A stretch of DNA of 64,000 nt from Vibrio harveyi NBRC 15634 = ATCC 14126 = KCTC 12724 (GTDB taxonomy: Bacteria > Pseudomonadota > Gammaproteobacteria > Enterobacterales > Vibrionaceae). Where the stretch lies: the NCBI RefSeq assembly GCF_001591145.1, contig NZ_BCUF01000004.1, positions 121,195-185,194 of the forward strand, given 5' to 3'. Under the pieces are notes generated by a model, which was given only the letters and a program-made list of their open reading frames with translations, was not told where the DNA came from and searched no databases. Shown in pieces: positions 1 through 10,936 of the stretch. The position numbers were made by a program, and so were the translations under genes. The first letter of the stretch is position 1. Each line of letters begins with the position of its first letter.

Positions 1-1
1 C

Positions 2-472
2 GACAGCTTCAAGCTAGCATCAGAGCTTAAAGGCTCAGAGCGTTCACAAGCTCTATGTGACAACAAGATCGACGCGTTCATCTACATGGTTGGTCACCCG
101 AATGGTTCAATCAAAGAAGCAACAACCTCTTGTGACGCGAAACTGATCCCTGCGACAGGCCCAGAGATCGACAAGATCGTTGCTGAAAACCCTTACTACG
201 CGTTTAGCACAGTACCTGCTGGTATGTACCGTGGTACAGACAAAGACGTAAACAGCTTTGGTGTTGCGGCAACAATGGTAACAACATCAGACGTTTCTGA
301 TGATGTCGCTTACAACGTGGCAAAAGCGGTGTTTGAAAACTTCGACACATTCAAACGTCTACATCCTGCATTTGCAAACCTGAAGAAAGAAGACATGGTG
401 AAAGCTGGTCTTTCTATCCCTCTTCACCCAGGTGCAGTGAAATACTACAAAGAAGTAGGTCTGCTTAAGTAA
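2..472 (+). CDS. TAXI-family TRAP transporter solute-binding protein, 3' part
   Basis: The frame is open from base 2, so this is the C-terminal 156 residues of a protein starting outside the window. The stretch with the Cys-Asp-x-x-x-Asp-Ala-Phe and Val-Gly-His-Pro motifs (around bases 53-100), followed by a Pro-x-Gly-Met-Tyr segment, is typical of periplasmic TAXI receptors, which bind organic anions such as glutamate-like or dicarboxylate ligands and deliver them to a TRAP permease. The fused permease follows 306 bases downstream on the same strand. The signal peptide is not visible because the 5' end is missing, and the ligand cannot be inferred. Confidence 0.88.
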   Translation, partial: DSFKLASELKGSERSQALCDNKIDAFIYMVGHPNGSIKEATTSCDAKLIPATGPEIDKIVAENPYYAFSTVPAGMYRGTDKDVNSFGVAATMVTTSDVSDDVAYNVAKAVFENFDTFKRLHPAFANLKKEDMVKAGLSIPLHPGAVKYYKEVGLLK

Positions 473-492
473 GCAACTACTGACTTCAAGCT

Positions 493-557
493 CAGGCAGA
501 AACGGATCGCTTTCTGCCTGATTGAGTATGCTGGCGGGACAGCCCCATCAGCATACT
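493..557 (+). terminator. Two stem-loops between TRAP receptor and permease genes
   Basis: A perfect 10-bp stem (CAGGCAGAAA, 493-502, with 511-520) is followed by a 9-bp stem (AGTATGCTG, 525-533, with 549-557). Neither has a long T run, so they may act as 3' mRNA stabilisers or partial terminators that keep receptor transcript above permease transcript. The remaining bases to 778 hold nothing else I can identify apart from the permease ribosome binding site (AAGGAAA near 767). Confidence 0.55.
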
Positions 558-778
558 TTGTTCAATTTGCTTTATGCAATCTGCCGATTTCTTTCGGAAG
601 TCGCGCTCATACCTAAGAAAAAGAAAACGCACCTTTACCACTCTCATCGTTCAATGAGTTTAAGGGTTATCGCGGTTCAATCGAAAGCAAACTTCGCTCT
701 ATTCACTACACTGTTATAGCGAAGCGAGGTTCTCGAAACACAAAACAGACAGGACCATCAATAATAAGGAAAAAGTAC

Positions 779-3358
779 ATGGCGACGAACAACACTCCGT
801 CACAAGATGTGCAAGAGATGGTGGCTCAGGCAGACACAGGTGCGCGTAGCCCAATGGGCTTGCAAGGTCGAATCCTATGGTTCGTACCACTGTGCTGGTC
901 GCTATTTCAATTATGGTATGCCTCTCCGCTACCATTTATTTTTAATTTTGGCGTACTCAATGACACTGAAGCGCGAGCAATTCATTTAACTTTTGCTACT
1001 TTTCTCGCTTTCACTGCTTATCCAGCAATGAAAAACTCTCCGCGTGATCATATCCCTTTGATTGACTGGATATTGGCACTAGCGGGCAGTTTTGCGGCAG
1101 CTTACATTTATATTTTCTACACTGAGCTTGCCGGCCGTTCAGGCGCACCAACCACTGTCGATATCGTGGTATCAGTCACTGGTATGGCATTGTTGCTTGA
1201 AGCAACACGTCGTGCACTTGGTCCCCCTTTGATGGTCGTTGCAGCCGTATTCCTGACTTACACCTTCGCTGGTCCATACATGCCAGATGTTATTGCTCAT
1301 AAAGGCGCAAGCTTAAACAAAGCGATGTCGCATCTGTGGTTAACAACAGAGGGTGTATTCGGCGTAGCGCTTGGCGTATCAACGTCTTTCGTATTCTTGT
1401 TCGTACTGTTTGGTGCCATGCTAGAGCGCGCAGGTGCTGGTGCTTACTTCATCAAAGTTGCTTTCTCACTGCTTGGTCACATGAAAGGTGGTCCAGCGAA
1501 AGCCGCAGTGGTTGCATCAGGTCTATCCGGTCTAGTTTCAGGTTCATCCATCGCTAACGTAGTAACGACAGGTACGTTTACGATTCCATTGATGAAGCGA
1601 GTTGGCTTCCCTGGAACAAAAGCGGGTGCTGTTGAAGTTGCAGCCTCTACTAACGGTCAGCTCACACCACCTATCATGGGTGCAGCGGCATTCTTGATGG
1701 TAGAGTACGTCGGTATCTCTTACGTTGAAGTCATCAAAGCTGCTCTACTTCCAGCACTGATTTCTTACATCGCCTTGATTTACATTGTTCACCTAGAAGC
1801 ATGTAAAGCTGGCATGACAGGGCTTCCTCGTCGCCACAACCCAACAATGCTACAAAGCCTATTGTCATTTACTGGCACTATTCTCGGTTTGTGCGTTATC
1901 AGTGCCTTGGTTTACTACGGTGTGGGTTGGACTAAAGACGTATTTGGCGATGCTGCTACAACCATCGTAACCATCGCGTTATTAATTGTTTACGTCGGTC
2001 TGGTGAAGATTTCAGCCAACCACGCCAAAGATGGTGCAATCGAAATTGATGCGGAACTCACTGAGGTCCCAGATCCAGGTCCAACAATTAAATCTGGCTT
2101 ACATTTCCTATTGCCTATCGTCGTACTGGTTTGGTGTTTGACCGTTGAACGCTTTTCTCCGGGTCTATCGGCATTCTGGGCAACGGTATTCATGATCTTT
2201 ATCTTGCTGACGCAACGTCCATTGATCGCATTACTGTCAAAACAAGGTGACTTGGTTGAACAAACTAAAGACGGCTTTGTTGACCTCGCAGAGAGCTTGG
2301 TGTCAGGCGCACGTAACATGATCGGTATCGGTGTCGCAACAGCAGCGGCAGGCACTGTAGTTGGTGTGGTCACCCTTACTGGTATTGGCTTGGTGATGAC
2401 AGACTTCGTCGAGTTCATCTCTGGTGGTAGTGTCATACTCATGCTGCTGTTTACTGCGGTTATCAGTTTGATTCTGGGTATGGGTCTGCCAACAACTGCA
2501 AACTACATCGTTGTATCAACACTAATGGCACCGGTTATCGTAACTCTGGGGGCAGCTCATGGCTTGATCATCCCACTGATTGCGGTGCACTTATTCGTGT
2601 TCTACTTCGGTATATTGGCTGACGATACCCCTCCAGTAGGTTTGGCTGCATTTGCAGCTGCTGCAATTGCCAAGTCAGATCCGATTCGTACTGGTATTCA
2701 AGGCTTTACCTACGATATTCGGACTGCGATCCTGCCATTTATGTTCGTCTTCAACACTCAACTTCTATTGATGGGGATCGACACTTGGTGGCACTTAGCG
2801 CTGACCGTAATCTCTTCAATCATTGCCATGTTGATTTTCTCTGCGGCGACGCAAGGTTGGTGGTTCACACGTAACAAATGGTGGGAAACGGTCCTACTAT
2901 TAGTATTAACGTTCTCTTTCTTCCGCCCTGGTTTCTGGTGGGACATGCTCTACCCAGCGAAAGTTCTTTCCCCTGGTGTTGAGATAGCTCAAATCACAGA
3001 AGGGCTAAATGTAGGAGAATCCCTAGAGTTACGTGTCGCTGGTGAAAACTTAGAAGGCGATTACATAGAGAAAACGGTACGTCTTCCGTTCGAAGATAAA
3101 GCGGCAACCGCTGAAGAGCGTATTTCTTCAATGGGTCTAATGCTGACCGAGAACGACGGCAAAATGATCGTAGACATGGTTGAATTTGGCAGCCCGGCAG
3201 AATCTTCTGGTATCGACTTCGATTGGGAGATCAAATGGGTAGTTCAAGACGCCGATCGACCGATGAAAGAGTGGGTATTTATCCCTTGTTTGATGATTTT
3301 GCTGGTACTTGCCCTGAACCAAAAACGTCGTGCTCGTAAGGAACAGTTGAGCGCATAA
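779..3358 (+). CDS. TRAP transporter permease, 4TM/12TM fusion (DctQM), with C-terminal DUF3394
   Basis: An 859-residue inner-membrane protein in which the small (DctQ-like, about residues 30-130) and large (DctM-like, about 130-700) TRAP subunits are fused, as is usual for TAXI systems. It is an ion-coupled secondary transporter for a substrate captured by the periplasmic receptor encoded just upstream. Gly-rich DctM segments such as SGLVSGSSIANVVTTG (about residue 260) and LGMGLPTTANYIVVST (about 565) are visible. After the last core helices a soluble segment (about 720-830) with a PDZ-like run ending in GSPAESSGI precedes a final helix; I assign it to DUF3394. The start is supported by AAGGAAA upstream. 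The substrate is unknown. Confidence 0.93.
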   Translation: MATNNTPSQDVQEMVAQADTGARSPMGLQGRILWFVPLCWSLFQLWYASPLPFIFNFGVLNDTEARAIHLTFATFLAFTAYPAMKNSPRDHIPLIDWILALAGSFAAAYIYIFYTELAGRSGAPTTVDIVVSVTGMALLLEATRRALGPPLMVVAAVFLTYTFAGPYMPDVIAHKGASLNKAMSHLWLTTEGVFGVALGVSTSFVFLFVLFGAMLERAGAGAYFIKVAFSLLGHMKGGPAKAAVVASGLSGLVSGSSIANVVTTGTFTIPLMKRVGFPGTKAGAVEVAASTNGQLTPPIMGAAAFLMVEYVGISYVEVIKAALLPALISYIALIYIVHLEACKAGMTGLPRRHNPTMLQSLLSFTGTILGLCVISALVYYGVGWTKDVFGDAATTIVTIALLIVYVGLVKISANHAKDGAIEIDAELTEVPDPGPTIKSGLHFLLPIVVLVWCLTVERFSPGLSAFWATVFMIFILLTQRPLIALLSKQGDLVEQTKDGFVDLAESLVSGARNMIGIGVATAAAGTVVGVVTLTGIGLVMTDFVEFISGGSVILMLLFTAVISLILGMGLPTTANYIVVSTLMAPVIVTLGAAHGLIIPLIAVHLFVFYFGILADDTPPVGLAAFAAAAIAKSDPIRTGIQGFTYDIRTAILPFMFVFNTQLLLMGIDTWWHLALTVISSIIAMLIFSAATQGWWFTRNKWWETVLLLVLTFSFFRPGFWWDMLYPAKVLSPGVEIAQITEGLNVGESLELRVAGENLEGDYIEKTVRLPFEDKAATAEERISSMGLMLTENDGKMIVDMVEFGSPAESSGIDFDWEIKWVVQDADRPMKEWVFIPCLMILLVLALNQKRRARKEQLSA

Positions 3359-3402
3359 CCGATTTGGCCTCGAGGATACGGGGCCTTAATGAGAGACATT
3401 GA

Positions 3403-3840
3403 ATGTACAAACAAATTCTTGTTCCGGTTGATCTAAATGACCAAGGCTTTTCTGACCGCGCCGTTGAATTGGCGGTATGGCAGGCGAAGCAAGCCAATGC
3501 TGAAGTGCACCTGCTGACAGTATTGCCAGGCATCCATATGTCAATGGTCGCGAGTTACTTTCCGAAAGATGCCGCTGCAAAAATGAAGCAAGACGTAAAG
3601 CAGCAGCTAAAAGCGTTTGCTGATCAGCATATGGACGACGAAGTGATTTACAAGGTGCATGTTGCGGAAGGTAAAGCTTACGCAACCATCTTAGATTACG
3701 CAGAACGTTTAGGTGCAGACCTTATTATTATGCCAAGCCACAAACGTTCGAAGATCAACAAAGTGATGCTGGGCTCTGTAGCGAGTAAAGTAGTAGAGAA
3801 CTCACCAATCAACGTTATGGTGGTGAAGCCTCAAGGCTAA
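3403..3840 (+). CDS. Universal stress protein, UspA family
   Basis: A 145-residue single-domain Usp protein with the family's N-terminal ILVPVDL strand and the C-terminal nucleotide-binding pattern LGSVASKVVENSPINVMVVK (GlyX9-Gly/Ser form typical of ATP-binding Usps). It lies 44 bases after the TRAP permease gene and is probably co-transcribed. Family knowledge: in Halomonas the ATP-binding Usp TeaD is encoded with, and modulates, the TeaABC TRAP transporter, so a regulatory role on the upstream transporter is a reasonable inference. A general stress role cannot be excluded. Confidence 0.9.
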   Translation: MYKQILVPVDLNDQGFSDRAVELAVWQAKQANAEVHLLTVLPGIHMSMVASYFPKDAAAKMKQDVKQQLKAFADQHMDDEVIYKVHVAEGKAYATILDYAERLGADLIIMPSHKRSKINKVMLGSVASKVVENSPINVMVVKPQG

Positions 3841-3867
3841 CGCGCTCATTCAAACTCAAAATGAAAG

Positions 3868-3903
3868 AAAAGGTTGATGCTCGCATCAACCTTTTGTTTT
3901 TCT
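3868..3903. terminator. Bidirectional terminator between usp and thiQ
   Basis: AAAAGGTTGATGC pairs with GCATCAACCTTTT (3868-3895) and is followed by TTTTCT; the A-rich 5' flank gives a T run on the minus strand too. It lies between convergent genes. Confidence 0.8.
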
Positions 3904-3934
3904 AACGCCCAGTTCACCAAAGATAAACGGCGCT

Positions 3935-4639
3935 CTACCCTGCCGCTCGCACAAACGCTGTTAAAACATCGCTAGAGTGCGATACCGCTAATTCATCAAT
4001 GTGACCTGACGCTTCGACCTGACCACCGGCGACAAAAGCAAAATGACTCGCAATCGCTCTCGCATCACTCAAATGGTGCGTCACCATTAACACGGTAATA
4101 CCACGATCAGTCGCAAGCTGTTTCACCAGTGTCAGCATCTCTTCACGCAGCACGGGGTCAAGTGCAGAAAAAGGCTCATCGAGTAGCCACATCGGATGCG
4201 GCTGAACAAAGCAACGTGCGAGTGCCACACGCTGGCGCTGACCACCAGAAAGGTGTTCCGGTAAGCGATCTAAATACTCAGCAACGCCGACTTGCTTGGC
4301 TGCTTGCTCGACAAGAAGCTTTTGGTCTGCCGTAAGCTTTAACCCCGGATGCAGCCCTAAACCAATGTTGTCCCTTACTGACAGGTGGGCAAACAGATTG
4401 TGTTCTTGGAACAGCATTGAAAACGGGCGCTGATACGGCTCTTTACTCACGATAGATGTGCCATCAACCAAGATATCGCCTAGGTCAGGATTAATGAATC
4501 CAGCAACCAAAGCGAGCAACGTTGATTTACCTGCACCGCTCGGTCCCATCAGCGACACGATTTGTCCGCGTTTAATCTCTAAATCAAAGCGAAATAGCTC
4601 ACGTTGATAGGTGTACTGAACATCATCCAACACTAACAT
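3935..4639 (-). CDS. thiQ: Thiamine ABC transporter ATP-binding protein ThiQ
   Basis: A 234-residue ABC ATPase that powers import of thiamine, TMP and TPP with ThiP and ThiB. Walker A is GPSGAGKST at residues 32-40, the signature is LSGGQRQRVALAR near 131, and Walker B/D-loop is LLDEPFSALD. The length is that of ThiQ. Its ATG overlaps the thiP stop as TAATG, implying translational coupling, and the operon lies behind a TPP riboswitch, which fixes the substrate class. Confidence 0.95.
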   Translation of the reverse strand: MLVLDDVQYTYQRELFRFDLEIKRGQIVSLMGPSGAGKSTLLALVAGFINPDLGDILVDGTSIVSKEPYQRPFSMLFQEHNLFAHLSVRDNIGLGLHPGLKLTADQKLLVEQAAKQVGVAEYLDRLPEHLSGGQRQRVALARCFVQPHPMWLLDEPFSALDPVLREEMLTLVKQLATDRGITVLMVTHHLSDARAIASHFAFVAGGQVEASGHIDELAVSHSSDVLTAFVRAAG

Positions 4640-6225
4640 TATGCTTTCCCCTTTGTTTTTAATACTTTTTCAATCACAGCAAAGCAGCCTACGCTGAGTA
4701 ATAGCAAGGTAACCGACACAACCGCTGCTGCATCCATTTGATAACTGCCCAGTAGTTGGAATAAATACAGCGGTAAGGTTCTAAATTCTTGCCCGCCAAA
4801 CAAGGCGATCGCACTTAAGTCACCAATCGCAAACATAAAGCTGATAGCAAAAGCATGTGCAAACGGCTTACGCAGTGCTTGCCACTCCACGACTTTAAAT
4901 CGTTGCCAACCACGCATACCTAAGCTGGCACACACGTACTGATATTGCTGCTCAATGTGCAACATGGGTTGAGATAAAGTTTTAATGACATAAGGCAATG
5001 CCATCAAGCCGTTAACCAAAATAACGACAAAAAACGCTAAGCTGAATACATCGGTAAACGATCGTAGTAACAGGAACAATCCCGTACTGATCACCAATCC
5101 CGGCGTTACTAAGATAATGGTTCCGATAAGCTCGATTTGGTCGGCGCGAGTGTTTTTGCACTGCAATCGCCAACGTCGGCTGGTCAGTAAAATCGACACG
5201 CCAGCAGCAACAGCAAGAGAGCTAGCGAGAACAGCGACTTTGATTGAATTAAGCAACGCGGACCAAAAACGCTCATCGGTCAATACCGTCCCAACTTGTT
5301 GGTTGATCCCACTGAACACCACCATCAAAAGTGGCGGTATTACTAGTAAAAAGGCACCTATGATCCAAAAGCTATCCCAAGCTTTTGACCACCCATGATC
5401 CTTCGTTAAATATTGCTGTACTGATGTACTGCCAGCGCTTACTGATACTGGCTTCGTCAACTTCTGTACGCCAATTGCTAACAAGCCACATAACAGCATT
5501 TGCCATAGTGCCAAAAGTGCCCCTGCCTGCAGATCAAAATCGAACTTAATTGCCTGATAAATGGCAAGCTCAATAGTGGTCGATTTCGGTCCTCCACCCA
5601 GCGCCATCACGGTGGCAAAGCTGGTAAAGCAAAGCATGAACACTAAGCCGCTTACGTGTGGTAATTGCTGCCTTAGACGTGGCCATTCCACCCAGCGGAA
5701 TTTTTCCCAATGGCTCATTCCAAGGTGCGCGCACAGTTTATGTTGCTCTGCGGGGATCGACTCTAATGCTTGCAAAAGTAGGCGCGCCGCATAGGGCATA
5801 TTGAAGAACACATGCGCAAGTAAAATTCCGTTCAGACCATAGATGGAAAACGGCAGCTCAGCGTCGATACTTTTTAGCCATTGAGCCAATAAGCCGCTAT
5901 TACCGTAAATCGCCAATAAGCCAAATACACCAACCAACACAGGCAGAACTAAGGTAGACGCAAACAACTTTAATAGTAGAGACTTACCATAGAACTTACG
6001 TCGAGAAAGCGCGTGCGCCACAGGGATCGCCAAACCGACACTCAAAATCGTAGAGAGGAAAGCTTGGTAGAAGCTGAACTTGGTGACGTGCTGATAGTAT
6101 GGATCTCCCCACACTATAGACACATCAAGAGAAGGCGCTTGGACAATCAAAGCACCTAGGGCAGAAATAACAAAGGTCGCGATAATCATCGCGACCCCTA
6201 ACCCTATTTTCGGAACAGAATTCAA
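4639..6225 (-). CDS. thiP: Thiamine/TPP ABC transporter permease ThiP
   Basis: A 528-residue polytopic inner-membrane protein with two homologous permease halves, each with an EAA-type cytoplasmic loop (around LCAHLGMSHWEKFRWVEWP near 165-185 and VCASLGMRGWQRFKVVEWQ near 430-450). It forms the translocation pore for thiamine and its phosphates. It is second in the thiB-thiP-thiQ operon, 14 bases after thiB and overlapping thiQ. Confidence 0.95.
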   Translation of the reverse strand: MNSVPKIGLGVAMIIATFVISALGALIVQAPSLDVSIVWGDPYYQHVTKFSFYQAFLSTILSVGLAIPVAHALSRRKFYGKSLLLKLFASTLVLPVLVGVFGLLAIYGNSGLLAQWLKSIDAELPFSIYGLNGILLAHVFFNMPYAARLLLQALESIPAEQHKLCAHLGMSHWEKFRWVEWPRLRQQLPHVSGLVFMLCFTSFATVMALGGGPKSTTIELAIYQAIKFDFDLQAGALLALWQMLLCGLLAIGVQKLTKPVSVSAGSTSVQQYLTKDHGWSKAWDSFWIIGAFLLVIPPLLMVVFSGINQQVGTVLTDERFWSALLNSIKVAVLASSLAVAAGVSILLTSRRWRLQCKNTRADQIELIGTIILVTPGLVISTGLFLLLRSFTDVFSLAFFVVILVNGLMALPYVIKTLSQPMLHIEQQYQYVCASLGMRGWQRFKVVEWQALRKPFAHAFAISFMFAIGDLSAIALFGGQEFRTLPLYLFQLLGSYQMDAAAVVSVTLLLLSVGCFAVIEKVLKTKGKA

Positions 6226-6239
6226 AAGTAGAACCTATC

Positions 6240-7232
6240 TTAGAACGTCAATGCGCTTTGCCATTCACGAATCCAAGTCTTGCGCATTTTTGCTACTTCG
6301 TCTGCACTAAAGCTCAATGGTTTACTTGGTACGCTTAAGGTTTCAAAGCCTTTTGGTAATTCAACGTCAGTCACTGGGTACATCCAGTTGCCTGTTGGCA
6401 TTGCCGATTGGAACTCATCACTCAAGATGAAATTCATAAACTCATCAGCAAGTTCCGCATTCTTTGAGCCTTTAACCTTAGCCGCTACTTCTACTTGCAT
6501 GTAGTGACCTTCAGAAAAATCTGCGCTCGCATATTTCGCATCATCTTCTGCAATCAAATGGTACGCGGGAGAAGTCGTGTAAGACAGCACGAGATCGGAC
6601 TCACCGTTCAAAAACATCGAGTAAGCTTCTGACCAGCCTTTCGTAACCGTAACTGTTTTCGTTGCCAGTTGCTTCCACGCTTGAGTCGCATCATCGCCGT
6701 AGATGGACTTCATCCACAGCATCAAACCTTGACCCGGCGTCGAAGTACGAGGGTCTTGGTAAATCACTTTCAGATCATCACGCTCTTCCACTAGCTCTTT
6801 CATGCTTTTTGGAGGATTCGCCAACTTCTCCTTGTTGTACACAAACGCAAAGTAGCCGTAATCGTACGGTACGAAGGTCTTATCATCCCAACCATTAGGC
6901 AAAGTCGTCTTCGATGTATCAACATTGTGCTCAGCCAGAAGCCCAGTCTTTTTCGCTTCCGCCATCAGGTTGTTATCCAAACCTAACACGATATCCGCTT
7001 TGCTATTGTTTCCTTCCAAGCGAAGGCGGTTAAGGATTGAAACACCGTCATCCAGAGCAACGAAATTAACGTCGCAACCGCATTTGGCTTCGAACGCTTT
7101 TTCAACTTTAGGACCAGGTCCCCAATCGGCAGCGAAAGAGTCGTAAGTGTAGACAGTTAGGGTGTTTTCAGCGGCAAACGCTGAAGTAGAAGTGATGGCT
7201 GCAAGGGCAATCAGACTAAGAGTGGTTTTCAC
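6240..7232 (-). CDS. thiB: Thiamine-binding periplasmic protein ThiB (GTG start)
   Basis: Periplasmic receptor of the thiamine ABC transporter. I place the start at GTG 7232 because GGAGAG lies six bases upstream and the protein then opens directly with a signal peptide (KTTLSLIALAAITSTSAFA, cleavage after about residue 20). An ATG at 7262 is in frame but adds ten hydrophilic residues and reads through the ribosome binding site. The mature protein has the thiamine-binding hallmarks LTVYTYDSFAADWGPGP and a Trp-rich C-terminal TGNWMYPV segment. The gene is preceded by a TPP riboswitch, so it is expected to be shut off by TPP. Confidence 0.95.
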   Translation of the reverse strand: MKTTLSLIALAAITSTSAFAAENTLTVYTYDSFAADWGPGPKVEKAFEAKCGCDVNFVALDDGVSILNRLRLEGNNSKADIVLGLDNNLMAEAKKTGLLAEHNVDTSKTTLPNGWDDKTFVPYDYGYFAFVYNKEKLANPPKSMKELVEERDDLKVIYQDPRTSTPGQGLMLWMKSIYGDDATQAWKQLATKTVTVTKGWSEAYSMFLNGESDLVLSYTTSPAYHLIAEDDAKYASADFSEGHYMQVEVAAKVKGSKNAELADEFMNFILSDEFQSAMPTGNWMYPVTDVELPKGFETLSVPSKPLSFSADEVAKMRKTWIREWQSALTF

Positions 7233-7311
7233 TGCTCGCTCTCCATTTGCATTAGTAAACATGAGTTGAGCGGCACAGGGTTGAGGCGGTATCTAGGACT
7301 TCCAATATCCA

Positions 7312-7450
7312 GACTCAATTCCTACGCCAGCATTATCTGGTTCAGGTAATACGGGTCCCTGTTTGCTCAACAACGTTAAGCGATTAGGTCTCAGCACCCA
7401 ATGGTATTGATAAGGTCAATGCCAAATGGGTTTGCTCCCCGATGAGTTGG
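7312..7450 (-). promoter_or_regulatory. TPP riboswitch (THI element) controlling thiBPQ
   Basis: Read on the minus strand, the region contains GGGGAGC (7434-7440), GTGCTGAGACC, ACCTGAACC, then GATAATGCTGGCGTAGGAA, the conserved core of the TPP aptamer. A closing stem can form between ACTC near 7445 and GAGT near 7313. Between GGGGAGC and GCTGAGA lies a long extra hairpin (ACCCA...TGGGT with ATTGA/TCAAT), consistent with an extended P3a arm. The thiB start is about 80 bases downstream, so either translation or termination could be regulated. Confidence 0.93.
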
Positions 7451-7483
7451 ATGGATTGTAAAGGTCTTTTATTGATTACACAA

Positions 7484-8122
7484 TCAACGTTGGTCATAAC
7501 CCCAACGTGGCACCAAGCCTTGCTCAATGCCCAAGTGATCAAGAATTCTTGCCACCATAAAATCCACTAAGTCTTCAATACTCTTTGGTTGATGATAAAA
7601 ACCAGGAGCCGCAGGCATAATGGTGACGCCCATCTGAGAGAGCTTGTGCATGTTTTCAAGATGCAGCGTAGAGAAAGGCGTTTCACGCACCACAAGTAAT
7701 AACTGTCCGCGCTCTTTCATTACCACATCCGCAGCGCGTTCAATCAAGTTATCCGACATGCCATGTGCAATGGCCGCAACACTCCCCGCAGAACATGGGC
7801 ACACTACCATTTGCTTTGGTGCAGCAGAGCCCGATGCTACCGGAGAGAACCAATCGTCTTTGCCACAAACGGTGATGTTATCTGGATTGCAGTTGAGATG
7901 CTCAACTAACGCCTTTTGTGCCGCTTCAGGGCCGCTTGGTAATTTCAGATCATGCTCGGTTGCCATTACTACACGTGCAGCCGAAGAGATCAGCACATAC
8001 ACGTGATAATCCGCGGCAACCAAGCATTCAAGAAGACGAAGCCCATACGGGGCACCAGAGGCGCCCGTTAGTGCTAATGTGATGGCTTTTTTAGGGGTTA
8101 CTTTTTGCTGCATAGATGTCAT
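7484..8122 (-). CDS. ubiX: Flavin prenyltransferase UbiX
   Basis: A 212-residue protein that prenylates FMN with dimethylallyl phosphate to make the cofactor of the decarboxylase UbiD in ubiquinone synthesis. The [12 protein letters not shown]-binding loop is at residues 19-27, [14 protein letters not shown] is central, and the C-terminal [15 protein letters not shown] segment matches UbiX. Its ATG overlaps the mpl stop (TAATG), so it is probably translated by coupling; an ATG nine bases further in is an alternative start. Confidence 0.94.
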   Translation of the reverse strand: MTSMQQKVTPKKAITLALTGASGAPYGLRLLECLVAADYHVYVLISSAARVVMATEHDLKLPSGPEAAQKALVEHLNCNPDNITVCGKDDWFSPVASGSAAPKQMVVCPCSAGSVAAIAHGMSDNLIERAADVVMKERGQLLLVVRETPFSTLHLENMHKLSQMGVTIMPAAPGFYHQPKSIEDLVDFMVARILDHLGIEQGLVPRWGYDQR

Positions 8123-9480
8123 TAAGCTTTTTGTTTAAGTTGTTGCAGAAGCTTGCCGTGGATACCACCAAAGCCACCGTTACTCATCACGAGGATTTGG
8201 TCACCCGGCTGCGCTTGCTCTACGATTTTTGCGACAAAGCTGTCCATCTCTGCATCCACAAAAGCAGGTTGTTTACACTGGTCTGCAATCTCTTGTACCG
8301 ACCAATCAATGTTGTCTGGTTGGAAGAGGAACACCTCATCAGCATTGTGCAATGAAGCCGCCAAAGTATTTTTGTGAACGCCGCGCTTCATCGTCGCAGA
8401 GCGAGGCTCTAAAACGGCAAGGATACGTTTTTCGCCAACCTTGTTACGTAAACCACCCAATGTCAGTTCAATCGCCGTTGGATGATGAGCAAAATCATCA
8501 TAAACCGTCACGCCTTGCTCTTCTCCTTTGAGCTCCAAGCGACGTTTGGTGTTAATAAAGCGACCGAGAGCCTGACAAGCCAGTTCTGGTGCAACACCAA
8601 CATGACGTGCAGCTGCGATGGCCATCAAAGCGTTATCCACGTTGTGGTCACCAACAAGCTCCCAATCTACGACGCCTACTTTCTCGCCTTGCAGCGACAC
8701 TTCAAATTTCGAGCCATCAACAACCAGTTTGTGTGCTTGCCAATCACCATCGACACCTGAGAACTGCTTTTCAGTCCAACAACCGCGCTCGATCACATCT
8801 TGCAACGACTGATCTTGCTTCGGTGCCAAGATCAAACCGTTCCCCGGAACAGTACGCACCAAATGATGGAATTGACGCTTTATCGCCTCTAGATCGTCAA
8901 AGATGTCTGCATGATCGAACTCAAGATTATTCATGATCAGTGTGCGTGGGTGATAATGAACAAACTTAGATCGTTTGTCGAAAAAAGCACTGTCATATTC
9001 GTCAGCTTCGACGACGAAGAACATACTTTCACCCAAGCGAGCTGACACACCGAAGTTACCTAACACACCACCAACAAGAAAACCGGGTTGGTAACCGCAA
9101 TCTTCTAAGATCCACGCCAACATACTTGAAGTGGTGGTTTTACCATGGGTACCCGATACCGCTAGAACCCAGCGATCGTGCAATAAGAACTCTTGTAACC
9201 ATTGTGGGCCAGAGGTGTAACGCATATTGGTATTCAGCACATGCTCAACACATGGGTTACCACGGCTCATCGCGTTACCAATCACCACAAGATCTGGTTG
9301 AGGGTCAAGTTGAGAAGGGTCAAAGCCTTCAATAATTTCAATACCTTGAGACTCCAACAGGGTACTCATTGGTGGATAAACATTGGCATCCGAACCCGTC
9401 ACTTTATGACCTAGCTGACGCGCTAAAATTGCCGCACCGCCCATAAACGTGCCGCAGATACCCAAGATATGAATGTGCAT
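8122..9480 (-). CDS. mpl: UDP-N-acetylmuramate:L-Ala-gamma-D-Glu-mDAP ligase Mpl
   Basis: A 452-residue Mur-ligase family enzyme that reattaches recycled murein tripeptide to UDP-MurNAc. It has an N-terminal nucleotide-binding fold ([11 protein letters not shown], residues 5-15), the ATP loop GTHGKTTT at 110-117, and a conserved [10 protein letters not shown] motif in the C-terminal half. Length and motifs fit Mpl better than MurC. It is the first gene of the mpl-ubiX pair and is divergent from fbp, as Mpl is also next to fbp in E. coli. Confidence 0.96.
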   Translation of the reverse strand: MHIHILGICGTFMGGAAILARQLGHKVTGSDANVYPPMSTLLESQGIEIIEGFDPSQLDPQPDLVVIGNAMSRGNPCVEHVLNTNMRYTSGPQWLQEFLLHDRWVLAVSGTHGKTTTSSMLAWILEDCGYQPGFLVGGVLGNFGVSARLGESMFFVVEADEYDSAFFDKRSKFVHYHPRTLIMNNLEFDHADIFDDLEAIKRQFHHLVRTVPGNGLILAPKQDQSLQDVIERGCWTEKQFSGVDGDWQAHKLVVDGSKFEVSLQGEKVGVVDWELVGDHNVDNALMAIAAARHVGVAPELACQALGRFINTKRRLELKGEEQGVTVYDDFAHHPTAIELTLGGLRNKVGEKRILAVLEPRSATMKRGVHKNTLAASLHNADEVFLFQPDNIDWSVQEIADQCKQPAFVDAEMDSFVAKIVEQAQPGDQILVMSNGGFGGIHGKLLQQLKQKA

Positions 9481-10811
<1,331 letters not shown>

Positions 10812-10828
10812 TTTCAGACCTTTGTCCA

Positions 10829-10859
10829 ACGCGGCAGGTGTTTACCTGCCGCGTTTTTG
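10829..10859 (+). terminator. fbp terminator
   Basis: AACGCGGCAGGT, loop GTTT, ACCTGCCGCGTT, then TTT: a 12-bp GC-rich stem with a T tail just after fbp. Confidence 0.88.
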
Positions 10860-10936
10860 TCGTTAAAGTGAACTGCGTAAATGTTAGCCAGATTAAGCCT
10901 CTCAACGCTTAATCCTCAATGAAAAGGAATATTCAA

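Noticed and set aside
522..719. 65-codon ORF between the TRAP genes
   Set aside because: It starts inside a stem-loop, has no ribosome binding site and a random-looking composition.
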